This document shows, one piece after another, positions 40,488 through 47,647 of a stretch of DNA of 64,000 nucleotides. Position 1 is the first letter of the stretch. The number at the start of each line of letters is the position of its first letter. Location: assembly GCA_030682375.1 (NCBI GenBank), contig JAUXOL010000004.1, forward strand, positions 62,001 to 126,000. Direction: 5' to 3'. The DNA is from Gallionella sp. (GTDB lineage: Bacteria > Pseudomonadota > Gammaproteobacteria > Burkholderiales > Gallionellaceae). The position numbers and the translations under genes are program-made. A model generated the notes under the pieces. It saw only the letters and a list, made by a program, of their open reading frames with translations. It searched no databases and was not told the origin of the DNA.

Positions 40488-40627
40488 GGGAATTGAATCC
40501 CCGTCCGATACGGACGGGGGGTGAGCGGGGAATTCGAGCAGCACTGCTGCGAGCCCGCGAACGCCACCGCGCATGCAGGCGCGGTGGCTGGCCAGGATGG
40601 CCAATTCCCCCGCGAGCGCAGCTCGCG
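40488..40627. other. Multi-hairpin segment with an inverted tmRNA T-arm-like copy
   Basis: 40488-40507 read on the minus strand matches 19 of 20 bases of the tmRNA 3' T-arm region at 40398-40417. Next come a 9-bp hairpin CCCCGTCCG ATA CGGACGGGG (40499-40519), GCAGC ACT GCTGC (40538-40550), a 10-bp stem GCCACCGCGC/GCGCGGTGGC (40563-40588), TGGCCA GGA TGGCCA (40589-40603) and CGCGAGC GCA GCTCGCG (40611-40627). GCGGGGAATT (40525) pairs with AATTCCCCCGC (40603) to enclose the middle stems. No convincing protein is encoded. It could be a mobile-element remnant or a structured RNA. Confidence 0.55.
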
Positions 40628-40724
40628 ATAGTGAGGCGCACCGAAAGTATTCAAAGCTGCCCCTTTTAGCTCCGGCCTCCACGATGTTTTCGTGCATCGT
40701 AGGCCCTAGCGACTAGTAGCCAAC

Positions 40725-41675
40725 CTATCTAATCCGAAGCTTCGACTCGTCCAACTGGAATTCCTCGTAGATCTCCAGTTTTTTCATTATGGCGGGCAAG
40801 ACTTGATGAATCATCCTCATCCCGACCAAGAGTTCGTTCATATATATATCGGGATGTACTCGTGACGAGTTGATCCCGAGACTCTCGGCGTCAGCTTCAT
40901 GACCGAGTTCATCGTGGGAGCTATAAACCAAATCAAGAAGCTCCGCTCTCAAGGGAACACCTGCGCGGAAGGCTCTATCCTTTACAAAAGTGAGCCGTTC
41001 CTCATAATCCTTCTTGATCCGGCGCCTGAATTCTCCGATTCTCGGTGCAAATTCAGAATCTATCGCAATCTTACAAACAGCAAGCGACATTAGATTTAGC
41101 TCAATGTCATCAGCAGATGTAAAGGATAAATTTAGATCGTCATCATCAATCAACTCAGCAATATACGCAACGTAAAACCCATATACATCGTTAAGAGACA
41201 TGTAAATTTCGTAAATAACGGCGGAATATGGATTATTTTCAATCAACGTCCAAAAATTTTCACTGTCGATCTTCTCATAGTCAATGTCCAGTTCCTTGGG
41301 AAAATCATTCGGAAGTGTGATGCCTATTTCTCTAAGAACATGGAAAGTTCCCCAACACAAAGTCCCATCTTCATCATCAAGTGGAACAGTGTTGTACCCT
41401 GTCTCAGCGCCATCTCGCGCAGACTCCGCAACATAATGGATAAGTCGCTCCCATTTATTAGCTTTTTCAAGCGATCCTGCCCAAATGACGAACCAAGGAT
41501 CTTTGTCACCAATATTTGAGATTGCCCGAAGTTTCTCTTCCATTTCAGAAGACAAGTGCTCACCATTCTTCCATTTGCTAATTTGAGTCGGCGATACCCC
41601 CAAGCGAATGGCAAGTTCCTTCTGGCTACAAGACAAGGTGTTCAGCGCCAATTGCACAAAAGCATCGCTATTCAT
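40725..41675 (-). CDS. XRE-family HTH regulator with a large uncharacterised C-terminal region
   Basis: The 316-residue protein has an N-terminal helix-turn-helix (SQKELAIRLGVSPTQISKWK, residues 17-36). The rest is acidic and helical (e.g. DYEKIDSENFWTLIENNPYS, ELIDDDDLNLSFTSADDIEL), which I do not recognise. The coding sequence is clearly richer in A and T than its neighbours, pointing to horizontal transfer. It lies directly behind ssrA, a common integration site. AAAAAGGAG precedes the ATG at 41675. It could regulate itself through the repeats at 41712-41749; no partner gene of a toxin pair is obvious. Confidence 0.7.
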   Translation of the reverse strand: MNSDAFVQLALNTLSCSQKELAIRLGVSPTQISKWKNGEHLSSEMEEKLRAISNIGDKDPWFVIWAGSLEKANKWERLIHYVAESARDGAETGYNTVPLDDEDGTLCWGTFHVLREIGITLPNDFPKELDIDYEKIDSENFWTLIENNPYSAVIYEIYMSLNDVYGFYVAYIAELIDDDDLNLSFTSADDIELNLMSLAVCKIAIDSEFAPRIGEFRRRIKKDYEERLTFVKDRAFRAGVPLRAELLDLVYSSHDELGHEADAESLGINSSRVHPDIYMNELLVGMRMIHQVLPAIMKKLEIYEEFQLDESKLRIR

Positions 41676-41711
41676 TTCTTACTCCTTTTTGGGATAGGGC
41701 GTCATACTTTA

Positions 41712-41749
41712 ATAGCAATTTAGTATTTCAGCAATGCTATTTACTAAAT
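41712..41749. promoter_or_regulatory. Possible operator with interleaved inverted repeats upstream of the XRE gene
   Basis: AATAGCA (41712-41718) is complementary to TGCTATT (41736-41742), and TTTAGTA (41720-41726) to TACTAAA (41743-41749). The two pairs share nearly the same spacing (24 and 23 nt). The segment is 37-74 bp upstream of the XRE start in an AT-rich gap, a place where such regulators often bind. Confidence 0.4.
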
Positions 41750-41865
41750 AGTATTGCGCGCCCATCCTACGGGAGATGGCAAATTCTAAGTAATAAGCTA
41801 GATCGAGACCTACCCCACCCCGCACTCCTCGAATCCGGCTTTCATCAGCCAAAATTTGAAGCCCC

Positions 41866-41895
41866 AAAATAAAAACGCAGCGGCAAGCCGCTGCG
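41866..41895 (-). terminator. Rho-independent terminator behind the DUF2442 remnant
   Basis: Stem CGCAGCGG/CCGCTGCG (41876-41895) followed on the minus strand by TTTTTATTTTGG. It sits 35 bp after the stop of the broken DUF2442 gene. Confidence 0.75.
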
Positions 41896-41929
41896 CAATC
41901 CAATTCCAAGAGTAAAGCCGAGCCAGACT

Positions 41930-42088
41930 TCAGGCCGCCATCAGATGATTTTTCGTTCTGTCGCCGATGCCGAGCAGCATGTTTTCGACGTTGATGTCTT
42001 CGTCAATCTCGTCCCAGTGCAGACCGCTGCCACCGCCGCTAATTTCGTAATGATCGCGTTGCGCGGGTGTGGCACTCAGCAGACGCGC
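41930..42088 (-). pseudogene. C-terminal remnant of a DUF2442 protein
   Basis: The minus strand from about 42088 to a TGA at 41930 reads ARLLSATPAQRDHYEISGGG and then SGLHWDEIDEDINVENMLLG. This is the C-terminal pattern of DUF2442 proteins (RLLxATPxQR...GxxWxxIDEDI). Just upstream in the same frame are stop codons and no start, so the N-terminal half is lost. DUF2442 proteins often accompany small nucleic-acid or toxin-like genes, but nothing of the kind remains here. It keeps its terminator. Confidence 0.7.
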
Positions 42089-42140
42089 AGGTCAAAGGGC
42101 TCAGCTTCGATTTCCCGAAACCTCCCCTACCCTCCCCCTT

Positions 42141-42169
42141 ATGCGACAAGTTTTCCGGCTTTGTCGCAT
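42141..42169. promoter_or_regulatory. Inverted repeat ATGCGACAA-N11-TTGTCGCAT
   Basis: Two 9-nt arms, exact reverse complements, with an 11-nt spacer. The centre lies about 70 bp upstream of the sigma54-like promoter at 42222, an activator-site distance. It is not the TGT-N10-ACA NifA pattern, so another regulator would be involved if it is functional. It could also be part of a terminator or repeat. Confidence 0.4.
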
Positions 42170-42221
42170 TCCCGCCACGACTATCACCTCCGCATCGCCC
42201 GCCGATACGGGTTTCATGGAC

Positions 42222-42236
42222 AGGCCCGTTTATTGC
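42222..42236 (+). promoter_or_regulatory. Sigma54-type -24/-12 promoter for the SIR2-like gene and hemerythrin
   Basis: AGGCCCG-TTTA-TTGC fits the TGGCACG-N4-TTGC consensus at 9 of 11 positions, with the required GG and GC 10 nt apart. The predicted start near 42248 gives a 26-nt leader that includes GGAG before the ATG at 42274. I found no TGT-N10-ACA site in the 200 bp upstream. Confidence 0.6.
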
Positions 42237-42273
42237 TGATGAATCGTCGTTCATCTCAAATGGAGTCCGATTC

Positions 42274-43134
42274 ATGAATACTGATCTTGAAAACATACTT
42301 TCCGGAGTATTGGATGGCAGCGTCGTTCCCTATCTCGGTGCCGGTGCGCTCAACGGCGTGACCGATAAAGCCACGGGCAAGGCCATACCCGCCGACAGCG
42401 ACAGCCTGATCCTGGCAATGAACAACGGCCAGCCGATGGCGCCCAAGCTGATGTACGAATTCCCTCGCGCGGCGATGAATGTGGAGCTGAAGCGCGGCCG
42501 CTCGGCGGTGAACAAGTTCCTCGACGCGACCTACCGCGACACGCAATGGAGCCCATCCCCGCTGCACGCCTGGCTGGCGCAGCAAAAGCTGCCCTACATC
42601 ATCGACACCAACCGCGACACGCAATTGCAGCAGCAATATGCCTCCACGCCGCACACGCTGATCGTCGGCATCGCGCGCATGTCCGGCAAGGAATACCGCT
42701 TCCGCATCCATCATTACGACGGCACGAGCTATTCCGCCGTCGAACAGGAAGCCGTGGATACCAGCCTGCCGGTACTGTTCAAGCCGCTGGGCACTCCATT
42801 GCCGGAATCGAACTACATCGCCTCGGACGCCGACTTCGTCGATTACATCACCGAGTTGATGGGCGGCTTCGCCATTCCTTCCTTCGTCAAACGTTCGCGC
42901 CAGAACAAGCGTTACCTGCTGATCGGCCAGCGCCTGAACCGCGACACCGAGCGCATGGTGTTCTCCGACATCATCTTCGGCGCGGACAAACCGGCCGGCT
43001 GGGCGCTGATCCCGCACCCGACCGACAAGGAGAAACGCTATCTGGAACGTCTCAACATAGAGATCGTGAATGCCGATGTGGCTGATTTTCTGGCCGCCGC
43101 GCAAAGCTGGAACGGCACGCTGGAAGCCGCATGA
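42274..43134 (+). CDS. SIR2-like protein in the nif region
   Basis: A 286-residue protein starting MNTDLENILSGVLDGSVVPY. Its layout follows SIR2_2-like proteins: glycine-rich VVPYLGAGALNG, a TN-containing strand PYIIDTNRDTQLQQ, then LFKPLGTPLPESNYIASDAD and YLLIGQRLNRDTERMVF. In active sirtuin-type enzymes the third motif holds KLHG with the catalytic histidine; here it reads KPLG, so the His is missing. NAD binding may remain but NADase or deacetylase activity is doubtful. GGAG precedes the ATG at 42274. The stop overlaps the hemerythrin start as ATGA, so the two are coupled. Confidence 0.72.
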   Translation: MNTDLENILSGVLDGSVVPYLGAGALNGVTDKATGKAIPADSDSLILAMNNGQPMAPKLMYEFPRAAMNVELKRGRSAVNKFLDATYRDTQWSPSPLHAWLAQQKLPYIIDTNRDTQLQQQYASTPHTLIVGIARMSGKEYRFRIHHYDGTSYSAVEQEAVDTSLPVLFKPLGTPLPESNYIASDADFVDYITELMGGFAIPSFVKRSRQNKRYLLIGQRLNRDTERMVFSDIIFGADKPAGWALIPHPTDKEKRYLERLNIEIVNADVADFLAAAQSWNGTLEAA

Positions 43135-43667
43135 CGCACCCGGCGACCACCCCTCTCCCGGGAGAAGCCCCTCTCTCTAACTCTCTCCCGCAAGCGGGAG
43201 AGAGGACGAACGTGAAAGGCAATCTTCAACTCTCGGGCGAGGGAGCGAACGAAGCGCGTCGCGCAGCCAGCCCCATATTCGACGAATCGCGTCATGTCTT
43301 GCAGCATGACGAGATGGACGCCACTCACCGCGAATTCATCGCGCAAGTGGCGGCGTTGATCGCCGCCAGCAATGCCGACTTCCCCGCGTTGTTCCAGGCG
43401 CTGGTCAACCACACGCGCGAGCACTTCACCGCGGAAGGGCAGTTAATGCGCGCCTCGAAATACCGGGGGCTGCCCGAGCACGAGAGCGAGCATCACCGCG
43501 TGCTCGGCGAGTTGCTGCAACTCAACCGCAGCCTCAAGCGCGGCCACTTGCCGCTGGTGCGCGCCTATGTAAAAGAAGGTTTGCCGGAATGGTTCGATAC
43601 GCATCTGGCGATGATGGATGCGGCCTTGGCGGCACATCTGAAGAAACAGCAATCCGGCTTGTCGTAA
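43131..43667 (+). CDS. Bacteriohemerythrin with an N-terminal repeat-encoded insert
   Basis: A 178-residue protein. Residues 48-178 form a hemerythrin domain with all seven diiron ligands in place: H66 (DATHREF), H98 and E102 (REHFTAEGQLM), H117 and H121 (HESEHH), H158 and D163 (HLAMMDAA). Hemerythrins bind O2 reversibly, so O2 buffering or sensing for nitrogenase is likely. Residues about 6-47 are encoded by a dispersed palindromic repeat (43146-43255) read in frame, separating MTHPA from SPIFDESRHV. A GTG at 43212 with GAGAGG upstream is an alternative start that still includes part of the insert. Confidence 0.88.
   Translation: MTHPATTPLPGEAPLSNSLPQAGERTNVKGNLQLSGEGANEARRAASPIFDESRHVLQHDEMDATHREFIAQVAALIAASNADFPALFQALVNHTREHFTAEGQLMRASKYRGLPEHESEHHRVLGELLQLNRSLKRGHLPLVRAYVKEGLPEWFDTHLAMMDAALAAHLKKQQSGLS
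43146..43255. repeat. Palindromic repeat embedded in the hemerythrin coding sequence
   Basis: CCTCTCCCGGGAGA, then CTCTCTCCCGCAAGCGGGAG with AGAGG, and a trailing TCTCGGGCGAGGGAG. This is the CCCTCTCCC...GGGAGAGGG repeat style usually found between genes, but here the frame stays open through it. A related sequence lies in cysE (47662-47818). Confidence 0.75.
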
Positions 43668-43675
43668 ATCCTACA
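43660..43675. promoter_or_regulatory. NifA upstream activator site TGT-N10-ACA
   Basis: TGT at 43660-43662, ten bases, ACA at 43673-43675. It lies 95 bp before the sigma54 promoter of iscA-nifUSV, in the usual NifA range, and overlaps the end of the hemerythrin gene. Confidence 0.75.
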
Positions 43676-43769
43676 AGACACCCGCGCCGTCCACTTTCGC
43701 ACATACAAGTTGAGCAAGCGCAATCCAACAAACACATATTAAACAAGCTATTGCCAACAAACGACGTAC

Positions 43770-43784
43770 TGGCACGCTGCTTGC
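43770..43784 (+). promoter_or_regulatory. Sigma54 -24/-12 promoter of the iscA-nifUSV operon
   Basis: TGGCACG-CTGC-TTGC matches the sigma54 consensus at every fixed position. The predicted start near 43796 leaves a 29-nt leader with AAGGAG before the ATG at 43825. Confidence 0.9.
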
Positions 43785-43824
43785 GATTAATCAGCTGTAA
43801 CCAACCCGACCCAAGGAGCGCAGC

Positions 43825-44148
43825 ATGATCAACCTGACCCCCAACGCAATCTCCGCCGTGGAGAAATTCATCAAGGGCGCCGACACGCCCGTCGCAGGGC
43901 TGCGCATCGCCATCTCCGGCGGCGGCTGCTCCGGCTTTCAGTACGGCATGACGCTGGAAGAAGCCAAGAACGAAGACGACACCGTGCTGGAATACGGCGC
44001 AGTCACGCTGCTGGTCGATCCGCTCTCCGCTCCCTTGCTCGAAGGCGTAACCGTCGATTTCGTCGACAGCCTGAACGGCAGCGGCTTCAAATTCGAAAAC
44101 CCGAACGCCAGCTCCAGCTGCGCGTGCGGTTCCTCTTTCTCGGCATAA
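43825..44148 (+). CDS. iscA: Nif-linked A-type iron-sulfur carrier
   Basis: The 107-residue protein begins [20 protein letters not shown]. It has the three cluster-binding cysteines of A-type carriers: C35 in GGGCSGFQY and C99/C101 in [11 protein letters not shown]. It carries Fe-S clusters or iron to targets during nitrogenase assembly (the nif-specific IscA). It is the first gene of the sigma54-driven operon, 11 bp before nifU. Confidence 0.92.
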   Translation: MINLTPNAISAVEKFIKGADTPVAGLRIAISGGGCSGFQYGMTLEEAKNEDDTVLEYGAVTLLVDPLSAPLLEGVTVDFVDSLNGSGFKFENPNASSSCACGSSFSA

Positions 44149-44159
44149 GGAGCATCGTC

Positions 44160-45050
44160 ATGTGGGATTACTCGGACAAAGTTAAAGAACACTTCTTTCA
44201 ACCGCGCAACGCCGGCGTGCTCGAAGGCGCGAACGGGGTGGGCGACGTCGGCTCGATCTCCTGCGGTGACGCGCTGCGCCTGATGCTCAAGGTGGAGCCG
44301 GAGACCGACATCATCCTGGACGCGCATTTCCAGACTTTCGGTTGCGGCTCGGCCATCGCCTCTTCTTCGGCGCTGACCGAAATGATCAAGGGCAAGACGC
44401 TGGACGAAGCGCTGAAGGTCAGCAACCAGGACATCGCCGATTACCTCGACGGCCTGCCGCCGGAAAAGATGCACTGCTCGGTGATGGGGCGCGAGGCGCT
44501 GCAAGCCGCCGTGGCTAACTATCGCGGCGAAGAGTGGAGCGACGACCATGAAGAAGGCGCGCTGATCTGCAAATGCTTCGCCATCGACGCGGTGATGATC
44601 GAAGACACGATCCGTGCGAATAATCTCAGCTCGGTGCAGGACGTGACCAACTACACCAAGGCGGGTGGCGGCTGTTCGTCCTGCCACGAAGGCATCGAAG
44701 AGATCCTGGTGAAGGTGATGAGCGAACGCGGCGAAAGCTTCAAGCCCGGCACTCCGTCGCAGGAAGAAGCCAAGCCTGCCGGCATGACCAATCTGCAACG
44801 CATCCGCAAGATCGAAGCGGTGCTTGAATCCGTGCGCCCGCAACTGAAGCGCGATGGCGGCGACATCGAGCTGCTCGACGTGGACGGCAAGACCATCTAC
44901 GTCAGCATGACCGGCGCATGCGCGGGCTGCCAAATGGAGGCGCTCACGCTGCAAGGCATCCAGCAGAAACTGATGGAAGAGCTGAAAGAGTTCATCAAGA
45001 TCGTGCCGACCAAGGCCGGAGCGCTGAGCCGGGCGAGCTGTCACGTTTGA
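44160..45050 (+). CDS. nifU: NifU Fe-S cluster scaffold
   Basis: A 296-residue protein with three modules: an IscU-like N-terminal scaffold (cysteines in [18 protein letters not shown] and KMHCSVMG), a central [2Fe-2S] domain (ICKCF and later GGCSSCHEG) and a C-terminal Nfu domain with [10 protein letters not shown]. It receives sulfur from NifS and builds [4Fe-4S] units for nitrogenase. The ATG at 44160 has AAGGAG 8 nt upstream. All cluster cysteines are present. Confidence 0.97.
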   Translation: MWDYSDKVKEHFFQPRNAGVLEGANGVGDVGSISCGDALRLMLKVEPETDIILDAHFQTFGCGSAIASSSALTEMIKGKTLDEALKVSNQDIADYLDGLPPEKMHCSVMGREALQAAVANYRGEEWSDDHEEGALICKCFAIDAVMIEDTIRANNLSSVQDVTNYTKAGGGCSSCHEGIEEILVKVMSERGESFKPGTPSQEEAKPAGMTNLQRIRKIEAVLESVRPQLKRDGGDIELLDVDGKTIYVSMTGACAGCQMEALTLQGIQQKLMEELKEFIKIVPTKAGALSRASCHV

Positions 45051-45054
45051 TTTT

Positions 45055-45139
45055 GTAGGTCGGGTTAGCGCAGCGTAACCCGACATGGGCAAGTTGAAAA
45101 AAGAGGTGTCGGGTTACGGCTACGCCTAACCCGACCTAC
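45055..45139. repeat. Dispersed palindrome, GTAGGTCGGGTTAGCGCAGC family (nifU-nifS gap)
   Basis: GTAGGTCGGGTTAGCGCAGC and TAACCCGACA form one hairpin; TGTCGGGTTACG and CCTAACCCGACCTAC form a second. It occupies nearly the whole nifU-nifS gap, inside the operon. Confidence 0.8.
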
Positions 45140-45156
45140 AAGAGAAGGATACAGAA

Positions 45157-46365
45157 ATGACCGGCATCTATTTCGACAACAACGCGACCACCCGAGTCGA
45201 TCCCGCCGTGGTGGAAGCCATGCTGCCCTACTTCACCGAGCAGTTCGGCAACCCTTCGTCGATGCACAGCTTCGGCAACAAGGTCGGCCTCGCAATCAAG
45301 AAGGCGCGCATGCAGGTGCAGGAGCTGCTCGGTGCGGAACACGATTCCGAGATCATCTTCACTTCGTGCGGCACCGAGTCTGACTCCACCGCGATCCTCT
45401 CCGCATTGAAAGCGCAGCCCGAGCGCAAAGAGATCATCACCACCACCGTCGAGCATCCGGCCATCCTGACGCTGTGCGCCTGGCTGGAGAAGGACGGCTA
45501 CAAGGTGCATTACCTCAAGGTGGACGGCAAGGGTCGCCTCGACCTGGACGAATACAAGAAGCTGCTCGGCGACCAAACTGCCGTCGTGTCGGTGATGTGG
45601 GCGAACAACGAGACCGGCACCTTCTTCCCGGTGGTGGAGATGGCCGAACTGGCGAATGCCGCCGGTGCAATGTTCCACACCGATGCGGTGCAGGCCGTGG
45701 GCAAGGTACCGCTGAACCTGAAGGACACCAAGATCGACATGCTCTCCGTGTCCGGTCACAAGCTACACGCGCCCAAGGGCGTGGGCGTGCTGTACCTCAA
45801 GCGCGGCGTGCGCTTCCGTCCGCTGCTGCGCGGTGGTCATCAGGAACGCGGCCGCCGTGCGGGAACCGAGAACACCACCTCCATCGTAGGTCTGGGCAAG
45901 GCCGCCGAGATGGCGATGGAAGCGATGGCCTTCGAGAACACCGAAGTCGCACGTCTACGCGACAAGCTGGAAGCGGGCATCCTGGCGAAAGTGCCGCGCT
46001 CCTTCGTCACCGGCAACCCTGACGACCGCCTGCCCAACACCAGCAACATCGCGTTCGAGTTCATCGAAGGCGAAGCGATCCTGTTGCTGCTGAACAAGTT
46101 CGGCATCGCTGCATCCAGCGGTTCCGCCTGTACTTCCGGTTCGCTTGAGCCTTCGCATGTGATGCGCGCAATGGGCATCCCCTACACCGCCGCGCACGGC
46201 ACGGTGCGCTTCTCGCTGTCGCGCTACAGCACCGAGGACGAAGTGGATCGCGTGATCGCCGTCGTGCCGGAGATCATCGCGCAACTGCGCAAGCTGTCGC
46301 CTTATTGGGATGGCGACGGCCCCGCGGCAGAGCCGGAGAAGGCGTTCGCGCCGACGTACGCATGA
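45157..46365 (+). CDS. nifS: NifS cysteine desulfurase
   Basis: The 402-residue PLP enzyme begins MTGIYFDNNATTRVDPAVVE. It has the PLP lysine in VSGHKLHAPKGVGVLYLKRG and the active-site cysteine in SSGSACTSGSLEPSHVM. It releases sulfur from cysteine to NifU. AGAAGG precedes the start. The length matches NifS of other diazotrophs. Confidence 0.97.
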   Translation: MTGIYFDNNATTRVDPAVVEAMLPYFTEQFGNPSSMHSFGNKVGLAIKKARMQVQELLGAEHDSEIIFTSCGTESDSTAILSALKAQPERKEIITTTVEHPAILTLCAWLEKDGYKVHYLKVDGKGRLDLDEYKKLLGDQTAVVSVMWANNETGTFFPVVEMAELANAAGAMFHTDAVQAVGKVPLNLKDTKIDMLSVSGHKLHAPKGVGVLYLKRGVRFRPLLRGGHQERGRRAGTENTTSIVGLGKAAEMAMEAMAFENTEVARLRDKLEAGILAKVPRSFVTGNPDDRLPNTSNIAFEFIEGEAILLLLNKFGIAASSGSACTSGSLEPSHVMRAMGIPYTAAHGTVRFSLSRYSTEDEVDRVIAVVPEIIAQLRKLSPYWDGDGPAAEPEKAFAPTYA

Positions 46366-46391
46366 TGAACATCTTCACAACCGTAGCAGTC

Positions 46392-46470
46392 GTAGGATGG
46401 GTTGAGCGCAGCGATACCCATCATTTATCCCATGCAGTTGTTGGGTATCGCTGCGCTCAACCCAACCTAC
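46392..46470. repeat. Dispersed palindrome GTAGGATGGGTTGAGCGCAG (nifS-nifV gap)
   Basis: GTAGGATGGGTTGAGCGCAG and GATACCCATC face TTGGGTATCGCTGCGCTCAA and CCCAACCTAC. A related, more decayed copy is at 52899-52992. Confidence 0.75.
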
Positions 46471-46492
46471 GCGGATTCGCCGGAGATTGAAA

Positions 46493-47638
46493 ATGTCCCG
46501 CACCATCATCATCGACGACACCACCCTGCGCGACGGCGAACAGACCGCCGGGGTGGCGTTTACGCTGGATGAGAAGCTGGACATCGCGCGACAGCTCGAT
46601 GCGCTGGGCGTGCCTGAGCTGGAAGTCGGCATCCCCGCGATGGGCGACGAGGAGCGCGACAGCATCAACGCGGTGGCCGCGCTGGGCCTGAAGGCAAAGC
46701 TGGTCGTGTGGAACCGCATGTGTATGGACGACATCAAGGCTTGCGAGCAAGTCGATGTGCAAATGATGGATCTGTCCATCCCGGTGTCGGACATCCACTT
46801 GAAAAAGAAACTCGGGCGCGACCGCCAGTGGGTGCTGGACACCATCCACGACATCGTGCCGCGCGCCTTTCACTTCGGGCGCGACATCATCGTCGGCTGC
46901 GAGGATGCTTCGCGCGCCGATCCGGAATTCTTGCTGCAAGTGGCCGAGGCCGCGCAGGACGCGGGCGCGCAACGCATCCGTTTCGCCGACACGCTGGGCG
47001 TGATGGAACCGTTCGGCGTACACAAAGCCATCGCCGCATTGCGCGCCGCTTGCGATCTGGAGATCGAGATGCACGCGCACGACGATCTCGGCCTCGCCAC
47101 CGCCAACAGCCTGGCCGCCGCAGTCGCCGGTGCGACGCATATCAACACCACGGTGAACGGACTGGGCGAACGCGCAGGCAATGCGCCGCTGGAAGAAGTC
47201 GCGCTCGGTCTGAAGAAGCTCTACGGCATGGACACCGGCATCGACCTCACCCACTTCACCGAGCTATCCAAAAAAGTCGCTGCCGCATCCGGCCGCCCCG
47301 TGCCCTGGCAGAAGAGCGTCGTGGGCGAAGGCGTGTTCACGCACGAGGCGGGCATCCATGTCGACGGACTGCTGAAGGACCCGGACACCTATCAGGGCTT
47401 CGATCCTGTCGAGGTCGGCCGCCGCCACAAGCTGGTAGTCGGCAAGCATTCCGGCGCGCACGGCATCATCGCTGCCTACGCCACGATGGGGCTGAACCTC
47501 AGCCAGGCCGAGGCGCGCGCACTGCTGCCGGACATCCGCAGCTTCGCCGAGCGCGCCAAGCGCTCGCCCGCCGATCAGGAACTGCTGTTCCTCTATCAAC
47601 GCTACATCGGGCGCAGCCAGCCCGGCGCGGCCCACTAG
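46493..47638 (+). CDS. nifV: NifV homocitrate synthase
   Basis: The 381-residue protein has the HCS/IPMS signature [31 protein letters not shown], metal ligands in [17 protein letters not shown] and HSGAHGI near the C terminus. It condenses acetyl-CoA and 2-oxoglutarate to homocitrate, the organic ligand of FeMo-co. I chose the ATG at 46493 with GGAG 7 nt upstream, over an earlier TTG. Confidence 0.96.
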   Translation: MSRTIIIDDTTLRDGEQTAGVAFTLDEKLDIARQLDALGVPELEVGIPAMGDEERDSINAVAALGLKAKLVVWNRMCMDDIKACEQVDVQMMDLSIPVSDIHLKKKLGRDRQWVLDTIHDIVPRAFHFGRDIIVGCEDASRADPEFLLQVAEAAQDAGAQRIRFADTLGVMEPFGVHKAIAALRAACDLEIEMHAHDDLGLATANSLAAAVAGATHINTTVNGLGERAGNAPLEEVALGLKKLYGMDTGIDLTHFTELSKKVAAASGRPVPWQKSVVGEGVFTHEAGIHVDGLLKDPDTYQGFDPVEVGRRHKLVVGKHSGAHGIIAAYATMGLNLSQAEARALLPDIRSFAERAKRSPADQELLFLYQRYIGRSQPGAAH

Positions 47639-47647
47639 GAGATGAAC

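Noticed and set aside
40488..40627. Retron msr/msd interpretation of the hairpins
   Set aside because: No intact reverse transcriptase is adjacent; the only one in the window is a broken fragment 18 kb away. The structure alone is not enough.
40366..40641. Minus-strand frame across the ssrA 3' end encoding EAGGIEPPS
   Set aside because: This is the familiar spurious translation of tRNA/tmRNA 3' ends, not a gene.
40476..40697. Small frame in the hairpin segment
   Set aside because: Its sequence is dictated by palindromes; there is no ribosome site and no recognisable protein.
42067..42273. Upstream in-frame extension of the SIR2-like protein
   Set aside because: It would include the sigma54-like promoter and read low-quality sequence; the ATG at 42274 has GGAG and starts the recognisable fold.
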